Source of the DNA: CAYYDE01 sp964470525
GTDB lineage: Bacteria > Patescibacteriota > Gracilibacteria > BD1-5 > UBA6164
Direction: 5' to 3'
Assembly: GCA_964470525.1 (NCBI GenBank)
Contig: CAYYDE010000004.1
Location: 1 to 64,000, forward strand
DNA: 64,000 nucleotides
Shown: positions 1 through 9,660 of the stretch, piece by piece
Numbering within the stretch: position 1 is the stretch's first letter
How the letters are laid out: each line of letters opens with the position of its first letter
Notes under the pieces: generated by a model
Told to the model about the DNA's origin: nothing
What the model saw: only the letters and a program-made list of their open reading frames with translations
The model's database searches: none
Position numbers and translations under genes: made by a program

Positions 1-52
1 CATCTGCCTTACAAGCAGGGGGTCATAGGTTCGAATCCTATATTACCCACCA
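1..52 (+). tRNA. tRNA-Val (anticodon TAC), 3' part
   Basis: Only the anticodon arm onward lies in the window. The anticodon stem CTGC/GCAG encloses the seven-base loop CTTACAA, so the anticodon is TAC (valine). The T arm ATAGG-TTCGAAT-CCTAT and the acceptor 3' strand ATTACCC follow, then discriminator A and an encoded CCA ending at 52. The 5' half lies before the window. Confidence 0.93.
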
Positions 53-71
53 TATTATATTACAAACGAAA

Positions 72-103
72 AACCTCTTAACAGAAATGTTAAGAGGTTT
101 TTT
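72..103 (+). terminator. Rho-independent terminator after tRNA-Val
   Basis: An 11-bp perfect stem (AACCTCTTAAC with its complement) and a six-base loop are followed by a T run. It ends the tRNA transcript 20 bases after the CCA. Between it and the next gene (104-174) there is only AT-rich DNA; TATAAT at 154-159 is a possible -10 without a convincing -35. Confidence 0.9.
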
Positions 104-174
104 AAAGTTAAATTTTTGTAAAATATTATAATATATGTTAAACTAAAGACAGTTATAATTTATAATATGTTTTT

Positions 175-963
175 ATGTCATGAGAAAGATTTAATGATAA
201 TATTCAAGTAGGGAGTCTACAAAAAAATAATAGATGTTTTATTGATTCTACCAAAAAACCTAGAGAAATAGAAAAATTCAATGCATTAAATCAGGATTTT
301 TCTAAATTAGTGGAATGATTGGATTGATTTTGAAAGACTGAATATAAGCTTTTTAAAGAAAATCTAAATTGACCAGTTTTAGTAATTTTTCAGGAACTTC
401 ATAATGATGATAATGTAAAAAAAGAAAATTTTGAAACATTTATAAAATTTAGAGAATATTTCAATTTTCTTGCTACAGAGGGAGCAGATTATGAACTTAA
501 TCCTCAGGTTTCTCAGTTACAGTGAGACATAAAAAATACAGTAAATTTTATTTTATGATGATTTACATCTTTATCATCAGTTGCCTTAGAAGAATATTAT
601 TGAGACAGTTTAAATACATGCTGAGTTGATTTATCACATGAAGGTTTTAAAGAATTGGATAGAAAAAAATGGGGAAGTTCTTTAGGGAAGATAGATAATA
701 ACACTTCTATTGATGAAATGTTTTCTCGTATGGAATCAAGATTAAAAAAATTGGATGAGCATATTGAATGAGCAGTAGTAAGAGATAGAAATAATTTATG
801 GTTACAAAATATGAAAAATATTTTAATCACTTGAAATAATTCGGATTGAAAAAATTTTATTCCCATTATTGCTGGATGAGCTCATGCACAAGATTTATCA
901 GAGCAAGCAAAAAAATTTTGATTTAAATGAGTAATAATATTTACACCTAAATCATATAATTAA
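175..963 (+). CDS. TraB/GumN/ChaN-like (Tiki superfamily) protein, putative
   Basis: A 262-residue protein with nine or more TGA glycines. I do not recognise an exact family, but three spaced motifs resemble the TraB/GumN/EreA/ChaN fold: an E-L-H after a hydrophobic strand (Glu74, His76), an R-D-R-N near the middle helices (203-206), and a G-G-A-H late in the chain (His237). In that superfamily such His, Glu and Arg residues sit in a putative metal- or haem-binding or hydrolase site. There is no signal peptide or membrane segment, so the protein should be cytoplasmic. The ATG at 175 is preferred because the earlier ATG at 168 runs into TAG within 15 codons. It stands alone between two terminators. 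The superfamily call is inference. Confidence 0.6.
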
Positions 964-994
964 AAAGCCTTAGCAATTTGCCAAGGCTTTTTTT
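964..994. terminator. Bidirectional terminator between convergent genes
   Basis: AAAGCCTT and AAGGCTTT pair around an inner GCAA/TTGC helix with one mismatch, and T runs stand on both strands. It separates the TraB-like gene (plus) from pheS (minus), and its T run abuts the pheS stop codon. Confidence 0.85.
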
Positions 995-2042
995 AAAACT
1001 GTTCATTTAACTTTAATTTATTTTGATAAAACATTCTTGAGCTTGATACTGAATATCTTTGTGCTGCAATTCTATCAATTCACATACCAAATGCAAATCC
1101 TGAATATTTGTTTGGATCAATTCCACATCACTCTAAAACTTTTGGATGAACCATTCCAGCTCCGAGGAGTTCTACCCATCCAGTTCCAGAACACATTGAA
1201 CATCCTTTTCAATTACAAAGTTGACAACTTACGTCTATCTCTGCTGATGGTTCTGTAAATGGAAAAATACTTGGTCTAAATCTGAGATTGGTTTGTTCTC
1301 ATAAAAGTTTTTTCATTACGGTATCAAGAGTCCATTTGAGATCTCAAAAAGTTACTCACTCCCCTATTACTAATCATTCAAGTTGGTAAAAATTTGAAGT
1401 GTGACGTGCATCTTCTTGTTCATAACGAAATACTCTTCCTGGAACAATAATTTTTATTGGAAGTTCTTGAGTTAACATAGTACGAATTTGTACAGGAGAA
1501 GTATGAGTTCTGAGTAATAATTTATCTCAAGGTATTTTTTGAGCATTGATAGTATCACTTATCCAAAATGTATCCCATACATCACGTGCTGGATGATTAT
1601 CAGGAATATTAAGTTTGTCGAAATTATATTGCTCTGTTTCAATTTGAGGACCATCTTCTACTTTAAATCAGAGAGAAATAAATATATCTTCTAAAATTTT
1701 TGAAGTAAGAGAAATTGGGTGCATATGTCCTTTTGTATTTGAAGCAAATTGAAGTGAGACATCAATTTTTTCATTTTCTTCAATACTATGATACATTTTT
1801 TCTTCTAATTCTTTAGTTCTTTCTTCACTTGCATTGAGAATAAAACTTTTCAATTCGTTTGCAATAATTCCTATTTCTTTTTTTTCTTCTGGATTAAGAT
1901 CTTTGAGTCCTTTGAGAATAGAATTGAGTTTTCCATTTTTTCCTAGAAGTTCTCATTCAAGATTTTTTAATTCCTCTAAAGAAGAAAGAGTTTGAAGTTG
2001 AGAGGTAAAATATTTTTGTATTTCTAATATGTTTTCTTTCAT
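993..2042 (-). CDS. pheS: Phenylalanyl-tRNA synthetase alpha subunit
   Basis: Charges tRNA-Phe as the alpha subunit of an alpha2-beta2 class II enzyme. The 349-residue protein has the usual N-terminal helical coiled-coil (about 1-90), then class II motif 1 around H-P-I and motif 2 around T-H-T-S-P-V-Q; the C-terminus (G-I-E-R-I-A, then S-S-R-M-F-Y) matches the motif 3 helix and tail of the family. Length is normal. pheT is not next to it, as it would be in many bacteria; it must lie elsewhere. A promoter with 16-bp spacing lies just upstream (2073-2100), and the gene is monocistronic, ending at the terminator at 964-994. Confidence 0.95.
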
Positions 2043-2072
2043 AATAACTTATAAAGAGTAAAAATTTTTCTT

Positions 2073-2100
2073 ACTATACTCAAAAAAAAACAGAAATCAA
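2073..2100 (-). promoter_or_regulatory. Promoter of pheS
   Basis: On the minus strand TTGATT and TATAGT are separated by 16 bp, 31 bp before the pheS ATG. Seen by consensus match only. Confidence 0.65.
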
Positions 2101-2152
2101 TTTTTCTCATTCAAATAAATAAAATTTGAGTACAAGAAAATAATTTTTCTTT

Positions 2153-2180
2153 TTGACAATTTGATTTTTTTTTATAAAAT
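2153..2180 (+). promoter_or_regulatory. Promoter of the ribosomal protein operon
   Basis: A perfect TTGACA (2153-2158) is followed by TATAAAAT (2173-2180); taking TAAAAT as the -10 gives a 16-bp spacer. It is the best promoter near the start of the 10-kb ribosomal cluster and leaves an untranslated leader of about 115 nt. Confidence 0.75.
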
Positions 2181-2198
2181 GTTTTGGCTTTATATTTT

Positions 2199-2276
2199 GT
2201 CTCAATTGTGAGACATATGATAAGTTTTTGGAAGAGGTTAAGTTAAACGGTGGTAATAATCACAAGTTTAACCTCT
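2199..2276 (+). promoter_or_regulatory. Structured 5' leader upstream of rplC
   Basis: Two hairpins can form: GTCTCA/TGAGAC with a four-base loop (2199-2214), and AGAGGTTAA pairing with TTAACCTCT across 2233-2276. In the second, an internal GTTAAAC (2242-2248) can pair instead with GTTTAAC (2266-2272), so two mutually exclusive folds exist. No poly-T follows. By analogy with leaders controlled by L4 or other ribosomal proteins it could be an autoregulatory site; that is inference. Confidence 0.45.
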
Positions 2277-2304
2277 AACTTTTATATTTTAATTTTTTGG
2301 AAAC

Positions 2305-2910
2305 ATGGCTTGATTATTGGCTTCTAAGCTAGAAATGACAAGAATTGTGAAAGGAAACACTTTTGTTCCAGTAACGTTATTGAAAGTTCCAGCTTTGAAA
2401 GTAGTTGCCATTAAAACAATTGAAACTGATGGATATACATCATTAGTATTAGGAGTTTTAAAAGATGGAGCAACTGGAGCATTGAAAGAATGAAAAAAAG
2501 CATTAAGCTTTAATGAATTCTCAAAAATAAGAGAGATATCAGTTGATGCTGATAAACTTGCTCAATTTAATGTATGAGATGATGTTACATTAAATAGTTT
2601 AGATGGAGTGGAAGTAGTAGAACTTACTTCATACTCAAAAGGGAAATGATTTACATGAGCGATGAAAAGACATAATTTTTCAGGATGAAGAGCTACTCAT
2701 GGTTCAAAATTCCATAGAGCCCTTGGTTCTATCGGTACAAGAAAACCAAGAAGAACTCATAAAAATAGAAAAATGCATGGTCATCATTGAGATTTGAAAA
2801 TCAATTTAAAGAATGTTCCTGTTGAAATTGTTAATAAAGATTTAGCAGTATTTGGTGTAAGATGACCAGTTCCAGGAGCAAGAAATTCTTTAGTTGTTGT
2901 AAAATTTTAA
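2305..2910 (+). CDS. rplC: 50S ribosomal protein L3
   Basis: Early-assembly large-subunit protein reaching the peptidyl transferase centre. The 201-residue chain carries the L3 signature region K-G-K-G-F-T-G-A-M-K-R-H and the glycine-rich P-R-R-T-H tail segment. First gene of the cluster; the usual first gene rpsJ (S10) is absent. The ATG at 2305 is preceded by AT-rich DNA without a clear Shine-Dalgarno sequence, the rule in this window. TGA encodes Gly3 and several conserved glycines. Confidence 0.97.
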
Positions 2911-2928
2911 ACTTTAATTTAATTGAAA

Positions 2929-3552
2929 ATGCAAACTAAATTACTAAGCCAAGAAGGAAAAGAAATTGGTACGGTTGAATTAAATGATTCAGTATTTGGT
3001 GTTGATATAAACAAAGGTTTGATTCATAGAGCATTGGTTTACCAATTAGCAAATGAAAGACAAGTAGTTGCTCATACAAAAACAAGATCAGATAGACAAG
3101 GTTCAACAAGAAAATTGTATAAACAAAAAGGTACAGGGAGAGCAAGAGCTGGTTCAGCAAGATCTCCAATTAGAAGAAAAGGTTGAGTTGCTTTCGGTCC
3201 AAGAAACAATGCAAACTTTACAATTTTAATGAATAAAAAAGAAAGAAGATTAGCATTATTTTCTCTTTTATCACAAAAAGTAAAAGAAAATAAAGTGTTA
3301 GTGCTTGATTCAATTGAATTCAAAGAAGTAAAAACAAAAAACATGGTTCAAGTTTTAAATAATTTACCATATGAAAAAAGCGTATTACTTGCTATTGCTT
3401 CAAAAAATGAAGGAATTGAAAGAACAAGTTCAAATATTGCAAATGTAAAAACTTTACTTGTGGATTATTTAAATATGGCTGATTTATTAAAATATAATAC
3501 ATTAGTTTTATTAAAAGATTCATTGGAAAAAGTAAATTCTTTAACGAGATAA
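2929..3552 (+). CDS. rplD: 50S ribosomal protein L4 (uL4)
   Basis: Binds 23S rRNA domain I and lines the exit tunnel; in many bacteria also represses its own operon. The 207-residue protein has the conserved loop K-Q-K-G-T-G-R-A-R-A-G and R-R-K-G-G-V-A-F-G-P, where TGA supplies a glycine of the tunnel extension. I chose ATG 2929; an in-frame TTG two codons earlier is less likely. It follows rplC by 18 bp. Confidence 0.97.
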
Positions 3553-3572
3553 TATAAGATAATTATTATACT

Positions 3573-3866
3573 ATGAGATTATTTAATATAATTAAAAAAC
3601 CAATAGTTACAGAAAAAGCTTCGATGTTAGAATTAAAAGAATCAACATATGTAGTTGAAGTTTCTGTAGATGCAACGAAAATTGATATTAAAAAAGCAAT
3701 TCTTGAATTATATGGAGTTGAAGTTGAATCAGTAAGAGTTGTAAATACAAGAGAAAAATTCAAACAAGGAAGAAAAGGAACTGTTGTAAGAAAAAGAGCA
3801 TCAAGAAAAGCATATGTAACCTTGAAAGATGCAAATCAAAAAATAGATTTTTCTATTACAAAATAA
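3573..3866 (+). CDS. rplW: 50S ribosomal protein L23
   Basis: Sits at the tunnel exit, docking trigger factor and SRP. The 97-residue protein has the family start I-I-K-K-P-I-V-T-E-K and the basic loop K-Q-G-R-K-G-T. It has no TGA codon. Twenty bp behind rplD and 23 bp before rplB in the same operon. Confidence 0.97.
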   Translation: MRLFNIIKKPIVTEKASMLELKESTYVVEVSVDATKIDIKKAILELYGVEVESVRVVNTREKFKQGRKGTVVRKRASRKAYVTLKDANQKIDFSITK

Positions 3867-3889
3867 TTTAATTTTTAATTTTTGTAAAA

Positions 3890-4735
3890 GTGGGAATTAA
3901 GAAATTTAAGCCTACCACTCCAGGGAGAAGAGCTATGACAGGAAATACTTTTGAAGAAATTACTACAAGTACTCCATATAAAGCTCTAACAATGTCATTG
4001 AAAAGACATTCTGGAAGAAATAATACTTGAACTATTACAGTTAGACATCAAGGTGGTGGTCACGCAAAAAAATATAGAATAGTAGATTTTTACTTTCATG
4101 ATAAAAAATCTATTCCAGCAAAAGTTGAAACAATTGAGTATGATCCATATAGAACAGCTTGGATAGCACTTGTATGTTATAAAGATGGTGAAAGAAGATA
4201 TGTTTTAGCTCATACTGAAATGAAAGTTGGAGATACTGTTATTACAGAAGAAAAAGCAGTATTAGAAAGATGAAATAGACTCGAAATTGGAAATATTCCT
4301 GTTGGAATTAATGTTTATAATGTAGAGCTTATTGTTGGACAAGGTGCTTCTTCAGTAAGATCAGCAGGATCTATGGCTACAGTGGTTTCTCAAGAAGGAG
4401 AATATACACAAGTAAAAATGCCTTCTGGTGAAATTAGACTCGTTCATAAAAAATGTTATGCTACTCTTGGACAAGTTTCAAATCCAGATAATAATCAAAT
4501 TGTTATTGGGAAAGCTTGAAGAAGTAGACATATGGGAATTAGACCTACAGTACTTGGGAAATCAATGAATCCAGTTGATCATCCACACGGAGGTTGAGAA
4601 GGACATGCACCAATCGGTATGAAAGCTCCAAAAACTCCATGGTGAAAAATTGCTCTTGGTTGAAAAACAAGAAGTAAGAAAAAATTTACAAACAGATGGA
4701 TTTTAAGAACAAAAAAAGGAAAACTAATGGTGTAA
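3890..4735 (+). CDS. rplB: 50S ribosomal protein L2
   Basis: Needed for subunit joining and peptidyl transfer. The 281-residue protein has the typical N-terminus K-K-F-K-P-T-T-P-G-R-R, the RNA-binding H-Q-G-G-G-H and the catalytic-centre loop M-N-P-V-D-H-P-H-G-G-G-E-G-H with its conserved histidine; one glycine of that loop is TGA. The start is GTG at 3890, the only start that gives the conserved N-terminus. Confidence 0.97.
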
Positions 4736-4787
4736 TAGAATCATATTCTAAAAACATTTTTTATAATTTTATATTTAAAAAACTACT

Positions 4788-5051
4788 ATGGCAAGAAGTT
4801 TAAAAAAATGACCTTATGTAGATGAAAGACTCTTAAAAAAAGTAGATAAACTTAATAATGAAGGGAAAAAAACAGTAATTAAAACTTGGTCAAGAGGTTG
4901 TACTGTAATTCCAGAATTTGTAGGACATACTTTTGGAGTTCATAATGGAAAAGTCCACACTCCAGTATTTGTTACTGAAGATATGGTAGGACATAAATTA
5001 TGAGAATTTTCAATGACAAGAACTTTTAGAGGTCATTCATGAAATAAATAA
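4788..5051 (+). CDS. rpsS: 30S ribosomal protein S19
   Basis: Small-subunit head protein contacting S13. The 87-residue chain has the full family pattern: R-S-L-K-K-G-P-Y near the start, then T-W-S-R, F-V-G-H-T-F-G-V-H-N-G-K and G-E-F-S-M-T-R-T-F-R-G-H. Standard position between L2 and L22. Confidence 0.97.
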
Positions 5052-5078
5052 TAATATTTGTATAATTACTAAACAATT

Positions 5079-5405
5079 ATGAAAGCTTATTGAAAGAATA
5101 TAAGAATTTCTCCTAAAAAATTAAGAGTTGTAGCTGAAGTTATTAATCGTAAAGATGCAGCATGGGCTTTGAATTTTTTAAAGTTTGCTCCAAAAAAATG
5201 AGCTGATATTCTTTATAAAGTATTGTATTCTGCTGTAAGTAACGCAGTAAATAACAATGCACAAGATGCTTCAAACCTCTATATTGATACTCTTACAATT
5301 ACAAAAGGGATTGTGTACAAAAGAGGTCAACCAATTTCAAGAGGGAGAATGCATCCAATTTTGAAAAGAACATCTAATGTTAGATTAGAGTTACAAGTAA
5401 GATAA
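5079..5405 (+). CDS. rplV: 50S ribosomal protein L22
   Basis: Exit-tunnel protein with a long beta hairpin. At 108 residues it is normal; visible are R-I-S-P-K-K-L-R-V-V, the helix S-A-V-S-N-A-V-N-N and the hairpin tip G-R-M-H-P-I-L-K-R-T-S. The true N-terminus begins at ATG 5079 and needs two TGA glycines (residues 5 and 42). Confidence 0.97.
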
Positions 5406-5429
5406 TTTAAATTTTAATATTATAAAGTT

Positions 5430-6065
5430 ATGTGACATAAAGTAAGTCCACAGGCATTTAGAATCCCGTACATAAAAAACTGGTCAGCTACTTGGTTTGC
5501 AGATAAAAAAGATTATGTTGCAAATTTAAGAGTTGATAATACTATTAGAGCTGAATTAAAAACAAGTTTATCAGGAATACCTGTTGGAGATATCTTGATT
5601 GCAAGAAATCAAACAGAAGTTCTTGTGACTATTTTTACTGCAAAAGCATCTTTAGTTTTAGGGGATAATAATGAAAATCTTGCAACTCTTGAAGCTACTC
5701 TCTCTAAAAAAACAGGAGTAGTAATAAAAGTTACAGTAAAAGAAGTAAAAAGACCAGAGTTGAATGCGAAAGTAGTAGGGTTTACTATTTCAAATCAAAT
5801 TGAAAAAAGAATGCCTTATAAAAGAGCAATTAAACAAGCTATGCAAAAAGCTATGGAAAAATGAGCAAAAGGAATTAAAGTAAAAGTTGGTGGAAGATTG
5901 AATGGAGCTGAAATTGCGAGAAAAGAAACGTTTAAAGAATGAAATATTCCAACTCAAACAGTGAGAGCAGATATTGATTATACTACTTATAGAGCAGAAA
6001 CAGTATATGGAACTATAGGTATAAAAGTATGGATCTATAAAGGAGATATTTATAAAAAGAAATAA
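5430..6065 (+). CDS. rpsC: 30S ribosomal protein S3
   Basis: Head protein at the mRNA entry channel with helicase activity. The 211-residue protein begins M-G-H-K-V-S-P, with TGA as Gly2, followed by the KH domain (about 40-110; V-L-G-D-N-N-E-N-L in the GXXG position, so the canonical GXXG is not strict) and the C-terminal domain with G-V-K-V-W-type ending. Order S19-L22-S3-L16 is canonical. Confidence 0.97.
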
Positions 6066-6107
6066 TTATAAAAACTCGCAAAGAATTTATATATTAATTA
6101 GAATTGT

Positions 6108-6512
6108 ATGTTACAACCTAAAAAGGCTAGATACAGAAAAACTCATAGATGAAGATTGAAAGGTCTCGCTATTAGATGATCTACAATCAGTTTTTGAGAT
6201 TACGCTTTAAAAGCAGTGACAAGAGGTTTTATTACTTCTAGACAAATTGAAGCTGCCAGAAGAGCAATGGTTCGTCAAGTAAAAAGAGGGGGGAAAATTT
6301 GGATTAGAATTTTTCCAGACAAACCATATACAAGTAAACCATTGGAAGTACCTATGGGGTGAGGTAAATGAAGTCTTGAAATGTTTAGAGCTCCTGTTAA
6401 ACCTGGAAGAGTGTTATTTGAAATAACATGAGTAACACCAGAAGAAGCAAGAGTTGCTTTCAGATTAGCTTCTTATAAATTACCGGTTAAAACAAAAATA
6501 TTAGTTGATTAA
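6108..6512 (+). CDS. rplP: 50S ribosomal protein L16
   Basis: Binds near the A-site tRNA elbow. The 134-residue chain has K-K-A-R-Y-R-K, I-T-S-R-Q-I-E-A-A-R-R-A and the M-G-G-G-K-G segment near the functional centre, in which two of the glycines are TGA. Nine TGA codons make it one of the most UGA-rich short genes here. Confidence 0.97.
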
Positions 6513-6524
6513 TCGAAATCTACC

Positions 6525-6740
6525 ATGAAAGAAATTAAGGATTTATCATTAAAAACGAAAGTTGAATTGGGAAAATTAGAGTTACCTGAAATTCAAAAAG
6601 AAATTAAATCAGCAAATAAAAAAATGTTTGATTTAACTATGAAATCAGAACTTGGGGAATTAAAACAAACTCATTTAATTAAGTTTTTAAGAAGATACAT
6701 AGCAGTTTTAAATACAATTGCTAGCAGTAAAACTATTTAA
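6525..6740 (+). CDS. rpmC: 50S ribosomal protein L29
   Basis: Two-helix protein at the tunnel exit. The 71-residue protein has the family features: N-terminal helix, K-K-M-F-D-L-T-M-K-S-E-L-G-E-L, and the C-terminal R-R-Y-I-A-V-L-N-T. Twelve bp after rplP, no TGA. Confidence 0.94.
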   Translation: MKEIKDLSLKTKVELGKLELPEIQKEIKSANKKMFDLTMKSELGELKQTHLIKFLRRYIAVLNTIASSKTI

Positions 6741-6762
6741 TTATCTATTAATACATAGAAAT

Positions 6763-6984
6763 ATGAGATTAAAAAAAGGTGTGGTAACGAGTAATAAAAT
6801 GGATAAAACAATTGTTGTTTCTATCGATTCTTATAAAAGTCACCCAAAGTATAAAAAAAGATTTAAGGTAACAACAAAATTTTATGCTCATGATGAAGCA
6901 AATAAATGCAATGAATGAGATATTGTTACTATTAAAGAAACAAGACCTCTCTCAAAATTAAAAAGATGGGAAGTGGTTGTATAA
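6763..6984 (+). CDS. rpsQ: 30S ribosomal protein S17
   Basis: Small-subunit body assembly protein, 73 residues, OB fold. It carries K-G-V-V-T-S-N-K-M-D-K-T, the H-P-K-Y-K-K-R and the closing E-T-R-P-L-S-K-L-K-R-W segment. I chose ATG 6763 because it gives the family N-terminus; an in-frame upstream start at 6718 would overlap rpmC and add foreign sequence. Confidence 0.96.
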
Positions 6985-7011
6985 TAATTTAGTACTTAAG
7001 TAAATTAGAAT

Positions 7012-7380
7012 ATGATACAAGCTGAATCAAGATTAGCTGTTGCTGATAATTCTTGAGCGAAAGAAGTTTTGTGTATAAAAGTACTTTGAGGATCTCACAG
7101 AAGATATGCTTCTGTTTGAGATGAAATCATGTGTGCTGTAAAAAAAGCTGATCCAAACGGAAATATCAAAAAGAAAAAAGTTGTAAAGGCAGTTATTGTA
7201 AGAACGAGTAAGGAAATCGGAAGAGAAGATGGAAGTTTTATTCGTTTTGATGATAATGCAGTTGTAATTATTGATGATAAAGGAGAACCAAAAGCTTCTC
7301 GTATTTTCGGACCAGTTGCAAGAGAATTAAAAAACAAAGGATATCAAAAAATCGTGAGTTTAGCTCCGGAAGTTTTATAA
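7012..7380 (+). CDS. rplN: 50S ribosomal protein L14
   Basis: Interface protein, 122 residues, the normal length. Family features: start M-I-Q-A-E-S-R-L-A-V-A-D-N-S-G-A, central V-I-V-R-T-S-K-E, and G-P-V-A-R-E-L near the end. The first 39 residues need three TGA glycines; the conserved D-N-S-G-A is one of them. Confidence 0.97.
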
Positions 7381-7396
7381 TTAAATAAACTCAGTT

Positions 7397-7741
7397 ATGA
7401 AAATTAGAAAAGGTGATAACGTTGTAGTTGTATCTGGGAAAGATAAAACAAAAACTGGAAAAGTTTTAAAAGTGTTAACTAGAACGAATAAACTTGTGGT
7501 AGAAGGTATAAATGTGGTAAAAAGACATTACAAAAAAGTAGGTACTAATGCTGGACAAATTGTTCAAAAAGAAAATGCTATTGATGCTTCAAATGTAATG
7601 CTTGTATGTCCATTTACATCAAAACCAACAAGAGTAGGATATGTTCTTATTGAAGACAAATCTTCTACGAAAAAATTTAGATTCTCAAAAGTTGCATTAA
7701 AAGTAAAATGATGAGAAGCAAAAGATTATATAATTAAATAA
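7397..7741 (+). CDS. rplX: 50S ribosomal protein L24
   Basis: Assembly initiator binding the 5' end of 23S rRNA. The 114-residue protein has the KOW motif G-D-N-V-V-V-V-S-G-K-D-K and N-V-V-K-R-H-Y-K-K. Two consecutive TGA codons (7709-7714) precede the last eight residues; TAA at 7739 is the stop. Confidence 0.97.
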
Positions 7742-7785
7742 TTGTATAATAATTCAATAGATTATTTTATAAATACTATTAGAAC

Positions 7786-8325
7786 ATGTATTTGAAAGAA
7801 AAATATGTTAAAGAGATTGCTCCTGCTTTGAAATCAGAGCTTGGACTCTCAAATGTAATGGAGATACCGAAAATAGAAAAAGTGGTTCTCAATATGTGAA
7901 TTTGAACATATATTAAAACAGGGAACAAAGATTATACAACATTAAAGGATGATCTTGCTCTTATTTCAGGTCAACAACCAGTAGTGAGACTCGCAAAAAA
8001 AGCAGTATCAAACTTTAAGTTAAGAGCAGGAATGCCAGTATGACTTACGGTAACTCTCAGAGGTGAAAATATGTATGCTTTTTTGGAAAAACTTATTAAT
8101 ATTGTTTTGCCAAGAGTAAAAGACTTTAGATGAATTTCAAAAAGATCTTTTGATACAGAAGGAAATTATAATTTCTGAATTAAAGAACATACTATATTTC
8201 CTGAAGTCCCTCAACTTGATGTAGTAAAACCTTACGGGTTACAAATTACTATTAAAACAAATGCAAGACAAAAAGAACATTCAGTTCTATTACTTGAAAA
8301 AATGGGATTCCCTTTTTCAAAATAA
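7786..8325 (+). CDS. rplE: 50S ribosomal protein L5
   Basis: Binds 5S rRNA and contacts P-site tRNA. At 179 residues it is full length, with K-V-V-L-N-M-G-I-G, A-K-K-A-V-S-N-F-K-L-R, P-R-V-K-D-F-R-G and the terminal L-L-L-E-K-M-G-F-P-F. TGA encodes the glycines of N-M-G-I-G and D-F-R-G, which are near-invariant. Confidence 0.97.
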
Positions 8326-8350
8326 TATTTAATTTTTTAATAAAATTATA

Positions 8351-8575
8351 ATGGCAAGAAAATCAAAAATTGCAAAAGCTGAGAAATTGAAAACAAAATT
8401 TTTGAGAGCTATTGCAGATTGAAGAAAACCAAAATTTGCTACAAAATTATTTAATGTTTGTAGTGTTTGCGGAAGAACGAGAGGGTACATTGGAAAATTT
8501 GATATGTGTAGAATTTGTATTAGAGAAAAAGCAAATGCTTGAGAATTACCATGAGTAAGAAAATCAAGCTGGTAG
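8351..8575 (+). CDS. rpsN: 30S ribosomal protein S14, zinc-ribbon type
   Basis: Head protein needed for S3 and S10 assembly. The 74-residue chain has a four-cysteine zinc ribbon, C-S-V-C-G-R-T-R-G followed by C-R-I-C-I-R-E, and the family tail G-V-R-K-S-S-W. It is somewhat longer than the 61-residue zinc type because of an N-terminal addition with K-F-L-R-A. It stops at TAG. Confidence 0.96.
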
Positions 8576-8611
8576 TAAGAAATTAAATTTAGTTTATTAA
8601 GTTTTATAATT

Positions 8612-9007
8612 ATGATAATAGATCCAATCGGAGATTTATTGACTAGATTAAGAAATGCTTATTTAGCAAGAATTCTTGAAGTAAAAGCACCTTACTCAAA
8701 ATTGAAAGCAGATATTTTACATATTTTGAAAAAAAATAAATATATATCTGATTTTGAAGTAGTTGATGAAGGAAATAATAAAAAAGCGTTACTTGTAAAA
8801 TTGAATAATGTAAGAGAAACTTTATATGTTCCTACATTTAAAAGAATAAGTAGACCTGGTCAAAGAATATATATCTGATTTAAAGATATAAGAAAATCAA
8901 GAAATTGAAAATGAATTTATGTTCTTTCTACTCCAAAATGAGTAATCACTGGATATGAAGCAAGAGCTTTAAGTACTGGTGGAGAACTTTTATGTGAAAT
9001 TTTTTAA
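8612..9007 (+). CDS. rpsH: 30S ribosomal protein S8
   Basis: 16S rRNA central-domain binder and, in E. coli, translational repressor of the spc operon. The 131-residue protein has the start D-P-I-G-D-L-L-T-R-L-R-N-A and the C-terminal V-L-S-T-P-K-G-V-I-T-G with A-R-A-L-S-T-G-G-E-L-L-C. TGA provides the glycine of T-P-K-G. Confidence 0.97.
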
Positions 9008-9036
9008 TTTTGATTTTATATACTAATAAATAAAAT

Positions 9037-9588
9037 ATGTCTAGAATTGGTAAATTGCCAGTAGTTTTACCTGAAAAAGTAGAAGCTAAAATTTTAGATA
9101 ATGGTGTAGTAGAAGTAAAAGGGCCTCTTGGAACTTTGACATTACAAACTTCTGAACTCGTAAAAGTTTCAATCGATGGAAATTCTATCATTGTAACTCC
9201 TGTAGATTTAGAAAATCCTTTATCAAAAGCTTTATGGGGAACTACCAGAGCAAATATTAACAATATGGTAGTCGGAGTAAAAGACGGTTACACAAAAAGT
9301 TTAGAAATAAATGGAGTATGATATAAATTTGAAGTTGCTGGTGCAGAAAAACTTGTTTTGAGTATCGGATATTCTCATAAAGTTGATGTAGTTGCTCCAA
9401 AAGGATTGACTATTAAGGCTGATGAAAAAGCAAAAAATATTATTCATATTTCAGGGATTGACAAACAACTTGTTGGAGAATTTACTTCAAAAGTAAGAGC
9501 TATGAAAAAACCAGAACCTTACAAAGGAAAAGGAATTAAATATGTTTGAGAAAACATTAGAAGAAAAGCAGGTAAGACTGGTAAATAG
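9037..9588 (+). CDS. rplF: 50S ribosomal protein L6
   Basis: Factor-binding region of the large subunit. The 183-residue protein shows S-R-I-G-K-L-P at the start, the middle G-Y-K-F-E, S-I-G-Y-S-H and the closing E-P-Y-K-G-K-G-I-K-Y with R-R-K-A-G-K-T-G-K. Two TGA codons fall inside (Gly96 and near the tail). TAG stop. Confidence 0.97.
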
Positions 9589-9609
9589 TAAAAAATGAAT
9601 AATGTAAGA

Positions 9610-9629
9610 TGAGCTATACATTTAGCTCA
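9610..9629 (+). other. Hairpin between rplF and rplR
   Basis: TGAGCTA and TAGCTCA form a 7-bp stem with a six-base loop in a 72-bp gap, the longest gap inside the ribosomal cluster. No T run follows, so it is probably not a terminator; it may be a processing or regulatory site. Confidence 0.35.
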
Positions 9630-9660
9630 AGTATTATTTATTAATTAATTAACAAAAATT

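Noticed and set aside
175..963. Runs of short open frames broken by TGA, looking like pseudogenes here and across the window
   Set aside because: All become full-length conserved proteins when TGA is read as Gly; decay would not place every TGA on conserved glycines.
6718..6762. Earlier in-frame start for rpsQ inside rpmC
   Set aside because: It adds residues with no S17 similarity; ATG 6763 gives the family N-terminus.
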